Shown: one piece after another, positions 41,162 to 50,260 of the stretch
How the letters are laid out: every line of letters begins with the position of its first letter
Position numbering within the stretch: the first letter of the stretch is position 1
Assembly: GCF_002269385.1 (NCBI RefSeq)
Contig: NZ_CP022957.1
Location: forward strand, 3,153,001-3,217,000
Direction of reading: 5' to 3'
DNA: 64,000 nt
Source: Maribacter cobaltidurans
GTDB lineage: Bacteria; Bacteroidota; Bacteroidia; Flavobacteriales; Flavobacteriaceae
The notes under the pieces: model-generated
What the model was told of the DNA's origin: nothing
Databases searched by the model: none
Seen by the model: the letters and a program-made list of their open reading frames with translations, nothing else
Made by a program: the position numbers and the translations under genes

Positions 41162-43165
41162 TTAACTATTTTCAGCTATTTTTTCGTCTTCTTCAGCATC
41201 TTTTTTGGACTTAGCCGCTTCTTGTTTTTTCTTTTCCTCTTCTAAAATATCCTTGTCAAAAGACCTTTTTCCAAATATTTTTTCCAAATCTTCCTTAAAG
41301 ATAACCTCTTTTTCCAATAGCCTTTGGGCTAGTGTAGTAAGTTTATCCTTATTTTCTGTTAGAACTTTAATGGCCCTCTGATATTGCTCTTCAATGATTT
41401 TTGAAATTTCCTGGTCTATTTTTTTGGCAGTATCCTCACTGTAAGGTTTGGAGAAGCCATAAGAGTCCTGCCCTGAGGAATCGTAATATGTTAGGTTTCC
41501 TATAGTATCATTTAACCCATATATGGTTACCATAGCCTTAGCTTGTTTTGTAACCTTTTCCAAATCGCTCAAGGCACCTGTGGAAATTTTATCAAAAATT
41601 ACTTTTTCGGCAGCCCTACCACCCATTGTGGCGCACATTTCATCCAACATTTGATCTGGCCTTACAATAAGTCTTTCTTCTGGTAAATACCAGGCAGCAC
41701 CAAGTGATTGTCCCCTTGGTACAATAGTTACCTTAACCAAAGGAGCAGCATGTTCCAACATCCAACTAACGGTTGCATGGCCAGCTTCGTGATATGCAAT
41801 AGTTTCTTTTTCCCCTGGAGTAATTATTTTATTTTTCTTTTCTAGACCACCAACAATCCTATCAACGGCATCTAGAAAATCCTGTTTATTTACTGCTTTT
41901 TGTTCCTTTCTTGCTGCAATCAATGCGGCTTCGTTACATACATTGGCAATGTCTGCACCAGAGAAGCCCGGCGTCTGTCTTGCCAAGAAATCAAGGTCTA
42001 AGGTTTCCGCAGTTTTAATAGGTCTTAGGTGCACCTCAAAAATCTCTTTTCGTTCCCTAATATCCGGCAAATCAACATAAATTTGCCTATCAAATCTTCC
42101 TGCACGCATTAATGCCTTGTCGAGCACATCTGCACGGTTAGTGGCCGCCAATACAATTACATTTGTATTCGTTCCAAAACCGTCCATTTCCGTTAATAGT
42201 TGGTTTAGGGTGTTTTCCCTTTCATCATTCGAACCGGTAAAATTGTTCTTACCTCTCGCTCTACCAATGGCATCAATCTCATCAATAAAAATGATAGCCG
42301 GAGATTTATCCTTGGCTTGCTTAAACAAATCTCTAACTCTGGAGGCACCAACACCTACAAACATTTCTACGAAATCTGAACCTGAAAGTGAAAAGAAAGG
42401 AACTTTTGCCTCACCGGCCACAGCCTTGGCCAAAAGTGTTTTACCTGTTCCTGGGGGCCCTACCAACAATGCTCCTTTAGGAATTTTACCTCCTAAGGAT
42501 GTGTATTTATCCGGATTTCTTAAAAATTCAACGATTTCCTCGACTTCTTCCTTGGCTCCTTCCAAACCTGCTACATCTTTGAAAGAGGTTCTTGTATCCG
42601 TTTTTTCATCAAAAAGCTTTGCCTTGGATTTGCCAATATTGAAGATTTGGCCGCCTGCACCGCCTCCGCCTCCGCCGGACATCCTTCGCATAAGATATAT
42701 CCAAATACCAATAATTAGGACAAAGGGCAATAAGGAAAGCAAAAAGTCCAATATAGCCGTTGACTCTTTTCCGAATTCTATAATGGTATCCAGGTTGTTC
42801 TCCTTTTTTATTTCTGTAATTTCATTTTGAAAGATTTGAAGATCTCCATAATCCAAGGTATACTGGGGTACGTTACCGGAAGTGGGTAAAAAGGACTTTT
42901 CAGCTACATCCTTATGGACTTCCTTTTTCATGGCCTCATCAGTAAGAAATACCTTGGCCTGATTGGTATTGGTGATGATCAAAATTTTCTTAACATCTCC
43001 GTTTCTTAAATATTCCTGTAATTCAGATGTAGTCGTTTTTTTGGTACTTGCCAAATCATCACTACTAAACAACTGAAAGCCAATAAGCAATACTGCTACC
43101 AATCCATATATCCACCAAGAACTGAATTTTGGTTTTTTGGGACTCGTACTATTCTCTTTTGCCAT
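41162..43165 (-). CDS. ftsH: ATP-dependent zinc metalloprotease FtsH
   Basis: FtsH is a membrane-anchored AAA+ protease that extracts and degrades membrane and short-lived cytosolic proteins. The 667-residue chain has two membrane helices (about 16-34 and 139-160) flanking a periplasmic domain, then a Gly-rich linker. The AAA module has Walker A GPPGTGKT (236-243), Walker B IIFIDEID (about 291-298) and the second-region arginines in LMRAGRFDRQI. The zinc site HEAGH is at 459-463. The tail is a Lys/Glu-rich coiled region. It starts 9 bases after rsfS and precedes the LUD and lipid genes, so it is in the middle of a long operon. Confidence 0.98.
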   Translation of the reverse strand: MAKENSTSPKKPKFSSWWIYGLVAVLLIGFQLFSSDDLASTKKTTTSELQEYLRNGDVKKILIITNTNQAKVFLTDEAMKKEVHKDVAEKSFLPTSGNVPQYTLDYGDLQIFQNEITEIKKENNLDTIIEFGKESTAILDFLLSLLPFVLIIGIWIYLMRRMSGGGGGGAGGQIFNIGKSKAKLFDEKTDTRTSFKDVAGLEGAKEEVEEIVEFLRNPDKYTSLGGKIPKGALLVGPPGTGKTLLAKAVAGEAKVPFFSLSGSDFVEMFVGVGASRVRDLFKQAKDKSPAIIFIDEIDAIGRARGKNNFTGSNDERENTLNQLLTEMDGFGTNTNVIVLAATNRADVLDKALMRAGRFDRQIYVDLPDIRERKEIFEVHLRPIKTAETLDLDFLARQTPGFSGADIANVCNEAALIAARKEQKAVNKQDFLDAVDRIVGGLEKKNKIITPGEKETIAYHEAGHATVSWMLEHAAPLVKVTIVPRGQSLGAAWYLPEERLIVRPDQMLDEMCATMGGRAAEKVIFDKISTGALSDLEKVTKQAKAMVTIYGLNDTIGNLTYYDSSGQDSYGFSKPYSEDTAKKIDQEISKIIEEQYQRAIKVLTENKDKLTTLAQRLLEKEVIFKEDLEKIFGKRSFDKDILEEEKKKQEAAKSKKDAEEDEKIAENS

Positions 43166-43174
43166 TATTTATTT

Positions 43175-43552
43175 TTAATTATTAACGCTGCTTTCTATGG
43201 TGGTAAACTTTGCGTCCCCCCAAAGACCTTCAATATCGTAAAATTCCCTGATGTGCTTTTGGAAAACATGGACGACTATATTCACATAGTCCATTAAAAC
43301 CCATTCGGCATTTTCTGTACCTTCTACATGCCAAGGTTTGTCCTTGCTGGCCTTACTTACTGTTTTTTGAATCGAACTTACGATTGCATTTACATGCGTA
43401 TTGGAAGTACCATTACATATTATAAAATAGTCGCAAACGGTATTTTCAATCTCCCTTAGGTCAAGTAAATTTATGTTGTGTCCTTTTACTTCTTCTATTC
43501 CCTGTAAAATCAATGCAATTAACTCATCTGCACTAGTTTTCCTTTTCTGCAT
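43175..43552 (-). CDS. rsfS: Ribosome silencing factor
   Basis: RsfS binds ribosomal protein uL14 and blocks joining of the subunits when nutrients are scarce. The 125-residue protein shows the family core: INLLDLREIENTVCDYFIIC, NGTSNTHVNAIVSSI, then WHVEGTENAEWVLMDYVNIV and VHVFQKHIREFYDIEGLWGD. It is the first gene of the ftsH operon, with a -7 box TAACTTTG (43579-43572 on the minus strand) 19 bases before its ATG. It is divergent from birA, a common arrangement in this group. Confidence 0.95.
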   Translation of the reverse strand: MQKRKTSADELIALILQGIEEVKGHNINLLDLREIENTVCDYFIICNGTSNTHVNAIVSSIQKTVSKASKDKPWHVEGTENAEWVLMDYVNIVVHVFQKHIREFYDIEGLWGDAKFTTIESSVNN

Positions 43553-43571
43553 TCAAAAGTTTTAATTTCTA

Positions 43572-43579
43572 CAAAGTTA
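43572..43579 (-). promoter_or_regulatory. -7 promoter box of the rsfS-ftsH operon
   Basis: CAAAGTTA on the plus strand reads TAACTTTG on the minus strand, a full match, 19 bases before the ATG. A matching -33 box is not seen. Confidence 0.5.
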
Positions 43580-43646
43580 TTGTTTTTTTGCTCTTTTAAG
43601 CCTAGTTTTTAACAATTGATTAAAGATTGGCCCAAAGCATCCATAC

Positions 43647-44378
43647 ATGGAGATAATCAAACTTGATGCCACCGAGTCCACCAATAGCTATTTAAAGGAA
43701 TTGGTGAAAAGGAATACGGTCCAGGATTTCGCCGTAGTGGTAGCCAAAACCCAGACAAAGGGTAGGGGCCAGATGGATAGTTCATGGCAAACGGAACCGG
43801 GTAAGAATCTAACATTCAGTGTTTTAAAAGAGATGTCTGGATTTACTTTGGATAAACACTTTATCTTGAATATGTCCGTTGCATTGGCGGTTTATAATTC
43901 CTTGAAAAGTCTTCAGGTTCCAAGAATTAAGATAAAATGGCCAAACGACATTATGTCAGGTTCATTTAAGATTTGCGGAATATTAATTGAAAACATTATT
44001 TCTGGAACGGATTTGAAGTCCGCAATAATAGGTATAGGGCTAAACGTAAACCAAATACATTTTCCGGGTAATCCGAAGGCATCTTCCCTAAAAAACAAGA
44101 CACAGAAAGATTTTGATTTGGATGAGCTATTACATGCGCTATTGCAAAATTTAAAGTCTGGTTTAAGCAATCTCGAAATTGGTAGTACGCATGAGATTTA
44201 TAAGGAATATCAATCTAATTTGTTTAGAAGAGGTGTCGCCAGTACGTTCCAAAATATGAACGGTTCAACGTTCAGTGGAATAATTCTGGGCGTTAGTAAA
44301 GAAGGTATGTTATTGGTGCAACTTGAGAATGACACCCTACAACAATTTGATATTAAGGAAATAAAGCTATTGTTTTAA
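43647..44378 (+). CDS. birA: Biotin--[acetyl-CoA-carboxylase] ligase
   Basis: BirA attaches biotin to the carrier domain of acetyl-CoA carboxylase and other biotin enzymes. The 243-residue protein starts directly with the catalytic domain: LDATESTNSYLKELVKR, the nucleotide/biotin loop TKGRGQMDSSWQTEPGKNL, IKIKWPNDIMSGSFKICGIL with the catalytic Lys, and GIGLNVNQ. A small C-terminal SH3-like domain follows. It lacks the N-terminal helix-turn-helix of E. coli BirA, so it cannot act as the classical repressor. It is divergent from rsfS, and its end overlaps the SRPBCC gene by 4 bp. Confidence 0.95.
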   Translation: MEIIKLDATESTNSYLKELVKRNTVQDFAVVVAKTQTKGRGQMDSSWQTEPGKNLTFSVLKEMSGFTLDKHFILNMSVALAVYNSLKSLQVPRIKIKWPNDIMSGSFKICGILIENIISGTDLKSAIIGIGLNVNQIHFPGNPKASSLKNKTQKDFDLDELLHALLQNLKSGLSNLEIGSTHEIYKEYQSNLFRRGVASTFQNMNGSTFSGIILGVSKEGMLLVQLENDTLQQFDIKEIKLLF

Positions 44379-44767
44379 ATTTTTCCTAGGTTGTTGGAAA
44401 GGGTATTCATAAAATTGGTGATGGGCGATTTTATCATCATGGCCATCATGGCATTGAATTCTCCAGAAAAAAGAAGGGCTACTTCGCATTTATTTTCTTG
44501 AAGCCCGGTTATATCTGCAGTTAATGTAAACGGAAGTTTATCGCTGGCCGCACCTAACACTAATTTGGAATAGGGAAATTGTTCTTTTTTTTCAAGCACA
44601 ATTTCTGGCATCCCCTTTAGGGAGAATAAAAATCTATTTTCATTCAAAACCTCGAACTTATCTATATTTTCTGGCATTAACTGCTCAAAATTGGACAAAT
44701 CGTTCAAAAAATCAAATGTGTTTTCTGCGCTTTTGGCGACTACTGTTTTGGGTGTTTCTATAAACAT
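44375..44767 (-). CDS. SRPBCC-family protein (START-like fold)
   Basis: This is a 130-residue single-domain protein of the SRPBCC superfamily, which forms a deep hydrophobic ligand pocket. The layout is a first strand VVAKSAENTFDFLNDLSNFE, a set of beta strands (EVLNENRFLFSLKGMPEIVL), and a long C-terminal helix (MKSPITNFMNTLSNNLGKI-like). No catalytic residues are evident. It starts 3 bases after pyrE stops and is therefore co-transcribed, an arrangement I recall as common in flavobacteria. The ligand and role are unknown. Confidence 0.82.
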   Translation of the reverse strand: MFIETPKTVVAKSAENTFDFLNDLSNFEQLMPENIDKFEVLNENRFLFSLKGMPEIVLEKKEQFPYSKLVLGAASDKLPFTLTADITGLQENKCEVALLFSGEFNAMMAMMIKSPITNFMNTLSNNLGKI

Positions 44768-44770
44768 ATT

Positions 44771-45415
44771 CTATTGTTGTAACCATTTAGAAGGGTTCTT
44801 TCGCCAATCCATTAAGGTATTGAGCTGCTCTTCCTGTATATAATTGGTTTCCGATGCCTGTTCAATTAGATGATCATAATCGCTCAAGGTATGAAGTTCA
44901 ACGTTTTTCTCCTTGAAATTGACACTGGCAGTTTCAAATCCATAAGTAAAAATAGCCAACATTCCCTTTATATTTGCCTGTTGCGCCTTAAGGGCTTCCA
45001 CTGCATTCAGGCTGCTTTTACCGGTGCTTATCAAGTCTTCTATAACCACAACGGTTTGGTGTGGTACCAGATATCCTTCAATCTGATTTTGCCTACCATG
45101 TGATTTTGGTTCCGGTCTTACATAAACAAAAGGTAATCCAAGGGCATCCGCTACCAACGCTCCCATGCCAATGGCACCAGTGGCTACTCCGGCAATTACG
45201 TCAGGCATGCCATAAATGGATTCCACTTGTTTTGCCATTTCGTGCTTAATATAGTTTCTAATGGAGGGATAGGAAAGTAATATTCTGTTGTCGCAATAAA
45301 TAGGAGATTTCCAACCTGAGGCCCATGTAAAAGGATTTTCGGGTTTCAATTTAATTGCATTAATTTGTAGCAAAAGCTCAGCTGTTTTTTTAGCCGTGTT
45401 TATGTTTAAAACCAT
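44771..45415 (-). CDS. pyrE: Orotate phosphoribosyltransferase
   Basis: PyrE joins orotate and PRPP to give OMP, the fifth step of pyrimidine synthesis. The 214-residue protein shows FTWASGWKSPIYCDNR (orotate site), GVATGAIGMGALVADALGLP and the PRPP-binding motif TVVVIEDLISTGKSSLNAVE. The length is normal. Its ATG is only 7 bases from the ATG of the divergent Nudix gene. A full -7 box (TACATTTG, 45427-45420 on the minus strand) ends four bases before the start, which suggests a leaderless mRNA and places the promoter inside the Nudix coding region. Confidence 0.96.
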   Translation of the reverse strand: MVLNINTAKKTAELLLQINAIKLKPENPFTWASGWKSPIYCDNRILLSYPSIRNYIKHEMAKQVESIYGMPDVIAGVATGAIGMGALVADALGLPFVYVRPEPKSHGRQNQIEGYLVPHQTVVVIEDLISTGKSSLNAVEALKAQQANIKGMLAIFTYGFETASVNFKEKNVELHTLSDYDHLIEQASETNYIQEEQLNTLMDWRKNPSKWLQQ

Positions 45416-45419
45416 GTAG

Positions 45420-45427
45420 CAAATGTA
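45420..45427 (-). promoter_or_regulatory. -7 promoter box of pyrE overlapping the Nudix start codon
   Basis: CAAATGTA on the plus strand reads TACATTTG on the minus strand, four bases before the pyrE ATG. It contains the ATG of the divergent Nudix gene. Confidence 0.6.
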
Positions 45428-46013
45428 TAAAGTTTTTGTTAATGAACTGCCCCTGATTTTAACAAATAAACTCTCCGAAACAGCCGAGGGCGAGTATTTC
45501 CTTTTGAATCAAGAATCTATCAATAATGCCATTAAGGCCTTAAAAAAGAAAAAGCTTGCAGAGGCCTATATTTATCATCCCAATTCTGAGGAAATCTTAA
45601 AGAAATTTACCCAAGAAATTCCATTGGTCGTAGCGGCAGGAGGGGTGGTCACAAACCCAAAAGGGAAAGTACTTTTTATTTACCGAAACGAAAAATGGGA
45701 TTTGCCCAAGGGAAAATTGGATAAGGGAGAGTCCATAGAGGATTGTGCCATTAGGGAAGTCATGGAGGAAACCGGTGTAAAGGGTCTAAGAATTGAAAAT
45801 TTTCTGAGAACAACGTACCATATTTTCAAGAATAGCGGAACCATTACCTTAAAACAAGTACATTGGTATGCCATGAAGACCGATTATTCTGGAAAACTCA
45901 AGCCTGAGAAAAAAGAAGGTATCGTTAAGGTGAAATGGAAAGGGCCAAAGAAGATTCAAAAGGCCTTACAGAACTCTTATGTGAACATTAAAATTTTGTT
46001 CGAAGGAGATTGA
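45423..46013 (+). CDS. Nudix hydrolase domain protein
   Basis: This is a 196-residue protein with a Nudix domain in its second half. The Nudix box is complete (GKLDKGESIEDCAIREVMEE then TGV), giving the metal-binding glutamates for cleaving nucleoside diphosphate-linked compounds. The first 75 residues are a separate alpha/beta region (VFVNELPLILTN, then a Lys-rich helix), typical of the flavobacterial members next to pyrE. Substrate is unknown; mRNA cap, ADP-ribose or nucleotide sugars are possible for this family. Its start codon lies inside the pyrE promoter box. A possible own promoter TATGTTTA (45401-45408) lies within pyrE. Confidence 0.9.
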   Translation: MYKVFVNELPLILTNKLSETAEGEYFLLNQESINNAIKALKKKKLAEAYIYHPNSEEILKKFTQEIPLVVAAGGVVTNPKGKVLFIYRNEKWDLPKGKLDKGESIEDCAIREVMEETGVKGLRIENFLRTTYHIFKNSGTITLKQVHWYAMKTDYSGKLKPEKKEGIVKVKWKGPKKIQKALQNSYVNIKILFEGD

Positions 46014-46034
46014 GATTATTCAGTTTTCCGGATT

Positions 46035-47783
46035 TTAATTTTCGAAAACCCTGTAAACGGGATATTGATTATGTGCTTTTTCATAAAGTTCGGATTTTTT
46101 AAATATCCAATCTAGTTGTTCATACCAATTTTCTGAAAATGCTTTTTCCTTTTCCTTCTTTGCTTCAAATTCTTGTTTTAAAACTGAATCATTTTGGAGT
46201 ATTTTAAGGGCTGTGTCCTCAAAAACGTATGGGGAAAAACCCTCTTTCTGTTGCAAAATGGGGTCAAAAAAATTCCAGTTGAAAAATGAATCTACGGCTG
46301 AGGGCTCAAGGGTTTCCAATATATACCTAATACCGTTTTGATGAGTGGGCACTATAATGTCACCGGTCTTTAACAAGACATTTTCCTTGTTCGATAACAC
46401 TTTGGTATTATAATGCAAATAATGACCTTCATATGGTCTGTTTAAGGTCTCAAAACTTTCAATCTTGTAGGACTCAACATGTTTGACGGTATCCGTTTCA
46501 ATAAGGTCAAACTTGATTCCATTCAGATTTAGCAAATCTACTATCCCTTTCCACTCTTTCTTTATGATATATGCTTCGGGAATTTTAATGGAGTCCATTG
46601 CTTGATAATAATCGTAATACATGACTTCTTTTATCGTGGGCTTTTCCCTATTGTATTTTAATCGTTCAAAACCTGTTACTTCGCTTAAAATAGTATCAGC
46701 TTGAAATCCTTTAAATGTGATTTTGGAAACTTTAGAACTATCCACTGCCCACTTAATGGGGTAATATTCCTTTTCTAAAAAAGCTAATTTGGCTTTGTTT
46801 CTCAGCTCCTTGATATTCTTGCCATCCCTTTCGGTAAGAGCTATCATTTTTTTCATCAATTCATAGGTGCCATCTACTCTTTTCTTGTATGGTTTTAACA
46901 TATGGGTTTCAACCATTATTCCAAGGGTATTCCAAAGCGTGGTATACCCTGTAGAGTATCTAGGGTGGTCCATAAACTGGGAAAAGCCAATTTCCGGAGG
47001 CTTGTTAAACACGTTTACATAGGGCGTAATATCCCAATTGTCATGAGCTAGGGAGTCTTCCAAGGCCGGCATAAATGTTTCATGGATATATGTACCCAAA
47101 TCTCCGCCCAATTTGTTGTGTTGGGTAAATAGATGCGTCAAGGTATATTGATAGTCTGCGCCATTGCTCACATGGTTATCAACGAATACATCGGGTTTGA
47201 TCAAATGAAAAATTTGGGCAAAGGTCCTGGCGTTTTTAGAATCCGTTTTTATAAAATCCCTGTTTAAATCGTAATTGAGTGCATTTCCACGAAAACCATA
47301 GGATTTTGGTCCGTTTTGGTTCGCCCGTGAAGTTGAATTTCTATTCAGGGAGCCACCAATATTGTAAATTGGTATGGTAACCACTACGGTGTTTTCTGGT
47401 GCTGGTATTTTTCCACTAGCCAAATCCCGATAGAGCAACATAGTGGCATCAATTCCGTCACTTTCACCCGGATGAATCCCGTTATTGATAAACAAGACAG
47501 TTTTTTCCTTATTTATTTTATTGAAATTAAAATCACCATCCACATTGTACGTCACTAAATGTAAAGGTAGACCACTATCCGTGGTTCCAATAGTTTGTGT
47601 ATTTATTTCGGGAAACTCCTTTGCCAATTTCAAATAGAAATCGACCACCTCTTCGTATGTTGCGGTTTCGGTACCATTAGAGGTTTCAAAAGTGATTGGA
47701 AAATCCAGCTCAACATCTTCGGTCTTGCTTTCACAGGCAAGAAAGAACAAAGCTAAAAATGGGGGTATAAAAAACTTTTTCAT
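46035..47783 (-). CDS. M14-family zinc carboxypeptidase-like lipoprotein
   Basis: This is a 582-residue exported peptidase. From the preferred ATG at 47783 it begins with a lipoprotein signal (FLALFFLAC, lipid Cys near residue 17); an in-frame ATG six codons earlier is possible. The M14 catalytic domain fills the first half: the zinc motif INNGIHPGESDG (His and Glu), the Asn-Arg substrate pair in YDLNRDFIKTDS, the third zinc His in VFVDNHVSNGADYQ, and the likely catalytic Glu in GIMVETHMLKPY. The C-terminal 250 residues are of unknown fold. It probably cleaves peptides at the cell surface. It converges with the upstream Nudix gene, leaving 21 bases. Confidence 0.9.
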   Translation of the reverse strand: MKKFFIPPFLALFFLACESKTEDVELDFPITFETSNGTETATYEEVVDFYLKLAKEFPEINTQTIGTTDSGLPLHLVTYNVDGDFNFNKINKEKTVLFINNGIHPGESDGIDATMLLYRDLASGKIPAPENTVVVTIPIYNIGGSLNRNSTSRANQNGPKSYGFRGNALNYDLNRDFIKTDSKNARTFAQIFHLIKPDVFVDNHVSNGADYQYTLTHLFTQHNKLGGDLGTYIHETFMPALEDSLAHDNWDITPYVNVFNKPPEIGFSQFMDHPRYSTGYTTLWNTLGIMVETHMLKPYKKRVDGTYELMKKMIALTERDGKNIKELRNKAKLAFLEKEYYPIKWAVDSSKVSKITFKGFQADTILSEVTGFERLKYNREKPTIKEVMYYDYYQAMDSIKIPEAYIIKKEWKGIVDLLNLNGIKFDLIETDTVKHVESYKIESFETLNRPYEGHYLHYNTKVLSNKENVLLKTGDIIVPTHQNGIRYILETLEPSAVDSFFNWNFFDPILQQKEGFSPYVFEDTALKILQNDSVLKQEFEAKKEKEKAFSENWYEQLDWIFKKSELYEKAHNQYPVYRVFEN

Positions 47784-47859
47784 AACAATAAACTTCATCA
47801 AGTATTTGATAATACGATGCGCTCATTGTAAAAGTAGTCAAAATCACCAAACGCCCAAT

Positions 47860-48264
47860 TTAAGCGACCTTTGTAATTTCTGCTATTACATGTCTTTTTA
47901 TGGGTTTGTTATTGAAGGTTATTACATGATGGGTTTTATCCTTAAAATACTCCCCTTTATTTTTGTCGAAAAGGTCAATGGATGAAGTAACAATATTAAT
48001 GCGGACTCTTTGTTTAATGGGCAGTTTAAGAAACTCTTCCAAGAATTGCCATCCATCCATAATAGGCATGTTTATATCCAAAAATATGATTTCTGGAATG
48101 TCTTCGTTCCCCATAAATTTTTTATTGATGGAATCAAATGCAATTTTACCATTCTGGTAAGCCTCTATAGTTTCACATTCCACAACGGTATTTAACATTT
48201 TTTTTATACCGAAAACCGTTATTGGATCATCATCTATAATTCCAATGAATTTAATTTTTTTCAT
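47860..48264 (-). CDS. Single-domain response regulator
   Basis: This is a 134-residue stand-alone receiver domain without an output domain. Acidic residues DDDP near positions 11-14, acceptor D63 in IIFLDINMPIMDGW, Thr in NIVTSSID and Lys in NNKPIKR are present. The start at 48264 fits the family; a farther ATG nine codons upstream is weaker. It overlaps the 3' end of the PAS kinase gene by 14 bases, so the two form a kinase-receiver pair. As in many flavobacterial pairs, the output may pass to another protein by phosphotransfer (inference). Confidence 0.92.
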   Translation of the reverse strand: MKKIKFIGIIDDDPITVFGIKKMLNTVVECETIEAYQNGKIAFDSINKKFMGNEDIPEIIFLDINMPIMDGWQFLEEFLKLPIKQRVRINIVTSSIDLFDKNKGEYFKDKTHHVITFNNKPIKRHVIAEITKVA

Positions 48265-50101
48265 TAAAAAAAACCTTAAACGTAGTACCACATCCTACCT
48301 TGCTTTCAACTTCAATTTTTCCTCCCATGGACTCAATTTGATTTTTTGTGATGTAGAGGCCCATTCCCCTTGCATTTTCATGCGAATGAAAGGTTTTGTA
48401 CATTCCAAATAGTTTGTTCCCGTATTTTTTCAAGTCTATTCCTAAACCATTATCAGTTATAGTCAATACCGAATAATTTTCTTCTTTCAATAGATGCAAG
48501 GAGATTTTAGGTTTTCTTTTAGGGTGTTTATATTTGATTCCATTGGTAATAAAGTTTATCAAGATACTTTCTAAATATTGGGGTATTACCTTTATGGTTT
48601 GAGTATTTACTATTTTGTTTTCTATCTCGGCATTGTTTTCGATTATGAAATCTTTCAAATTTTCTTCTACTATTTTTACCTTGTCGTAAAGATTGACTTC
48701 TTTTTTCTCTATGTTGATGTTGGTATTTATGGCCAAAACCTGATTTAGGTTTTCAATAGTTTCTAATAAATTTCCTGATGAACTATTGAGCATATCCATT
48801 ATTTTCGCTTTCTCCTTTTCGTCCTCCTCATATTGTAAGAAGTCTAATAACATTGAAAAATTTGCCGTATGCGAGCGGAGGTTATGGGAAACTATATGTG
48901 CAAAATTGATGAGTTTTTTATTTTGTAATGAGGTGACATCGATTAAGTTCCGTAGTTCTTTCTCCTTTTGTTTCATGTTGGTAATATCCAAACTGATACC
49001 TACAAGTCCGTTTGCCATTCCTTTTTCATCCAACAAAGGTATTTTAGAAGTTAGAAAAGTAGTTTGTATTCCTCTTTTATTGGTACTAATCACTTCTTCG
49101 CCTAGTATAGGTTCTAGACTGCTCATAACCTTTATGTCCTGTTCCGTAAATTTCTTGGCGGTTTCATAATCATAAATATCAAAATTATCCTTGCCTAAAA
49201 GCTCTGCTTCGTTTTTAGCACCTAGATAGAGGCATTCTGCTCTGTTAACCAAAATCTTTTTGGAATGGATATCCTTGACATATACATTCAATGGCAAGTT
49301 ATCAACCAATGTTCTTAAAAGTTTTTCGTTTTTTTTGGTTTCCACGTTGGCAAGAACCTGCTCATCAATATCTTGAAAGGTCCCAGTAAAACCAATGAGT
49401 TTTCTTTTCTCATAAAGGGGTTTACCTGCTGCAAAAACCCATTTTTCCTTTCCCGTAGCCGTTATGATCTGTAGTTTAATACCCCATGGGGTTCCTTTTT
49501 CCTGAGCTTCATATATGGCCATGGAAATAGCATTTCTACTATAACCTTCTTTATAAAATCCTATACTGGTATCCAATTTGGGAACATAGTCCGGACTTAC
49601 TTCGTGAATGGCCTTGGTAATGTCGCACCATGTTATTTCATCGTTTAAAATGTTGTATTCCCATCTACCAGTTTTAGATATTTCTGATTGATGCTTTAAC
49701 TGTACCTTGGTTTTTTCAAGTTCAAGTTCTTTTTCAAGGGATTCGGTTACATCGTTTATCTGAATGATAGCGCCAATAATATTCTCCTCTTCGTTGTACC
49801 AACATGTGTTGGACCATTCATACCACTTTTCATTTAGATGTGAATCCTTGTATTTTTGAACCCCCATTGGGTTTGCTTTGCCTTCGAAACATTCTTTAAG
49901 AACGGTTTGCCATTTTATGCTCAAATCCGGAAATATTTCGAAAAGACTACGTCCAAGAATGGCACCGCTATTTTCGCCAAATGTAAAAAGCCATTTGTCC
50001 GAAGCATGGATAATCTTGAATTCACGATCAATAAAGACTGTAAGCGTGGGCAATTGCTTTATTAAATATGATGTGGATTGAATATGGGGGTTAATCAACA
50101 T
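48251..50101 (-). CDS. PAS-domain sensor histidine kinase
   Basis: This is a 616-residue soluble kinase with no signal peptide or membrane helix. It carries three PAS regions (about residues 8-115, 135-250 and 265-380). The dimerisation helix has the phospho-accepting His in FAHIVSHNLRSHTANFSMLL near residue 405, a variant H-box frequent in flavobacterial PAS kinases. The ATPase domain shows ILINFITNGIKYKHPKRKPK, TITDNGLGIDLKKYG and NARGMGLYITKNQIESMGG. The receiver protein gene starts inside its last 14 bases. The cytosolic PAS sensors suggest a small-molecule, redox or light-linked signal, but none is shown. Confidence 0.92.
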   Translation of the reverse strand: MLINPHIQSTSYLIKQLPTLTVFIDREFKIIHASDKWLFTFGENSGAILGRSLFEIFPDLSIKWQTVLKECFEGKANPMGVQKYKDSHLNEKWYEWSNTCWYNEEENIIGAIIQINDVTESLEKELELEKTKVQLKHQSEISKTGRWEYNILNDEITWCDITKAIHEVSPDYVPKLDTSIGFYKEGYSRNAISMAIYEAQEKGTPWGIKLQIITATGKEKWVFAAGKPLYEKRKLIGFTGTFQDIDEQVLANVETKKNEKLLRTLVDNLPLNVYVKDIHSKKILVNRAECLYLGAKNEAELLGKDNFDIYDYETAKKFTEQDIKVMSSLEPILGEEVISTNKRGIQTTFLTSKIPLLDEKGMANGLVGISLDITNMKQKEKELRNLIDVTSLQNKKLINFAHIVSHNLRSHTANFSMLLDFLQYEEDEKEKAKIMDMLNSSSGNLLETIENLNQVLAINTNINIEKKEVNLYDKVKIVEENLKDFIIENNAEIENKIVNTQTIKVIPQYLESILINFITNGIKYKHPKRKPKISLHLLKEENYSVLTITDNGLGIDLKKYGNKLFGMYKTFHSHENARGMGLYITKNQIESMGGKIEVESKVGCGTTFKVFFNEKN

Positions 50102-50260
50102 ATATATGTAATTTCCTACAATAATATCGGATAAATAAGTAAGTAATCAAAATTTGTTGTGAACAGGTCTTATTTTGTTGTATTTTCTTACATTGATACC
50201 ATAAATCTTGATAGATTTGTTCAGTATTACGGGAATTTTGGATGCGCCTGGAATTCTTAT

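Noticed and set aside
42117-42830. A 237-codon plus-strand frame across ftsH
   Set aside because: It is antisense to the Walker A/B-containing part of ftsH, rich in Ser and Pro as expected for a shadow frame, and has no start signal or domain.
47860-50101. PAS kinase with receiver as a phytochrome-like light sensor
   Set aside because: No GAF/PHY bilin-binding Cys or LOV NCRFLQ motif is visible; the PAS regions are generic.
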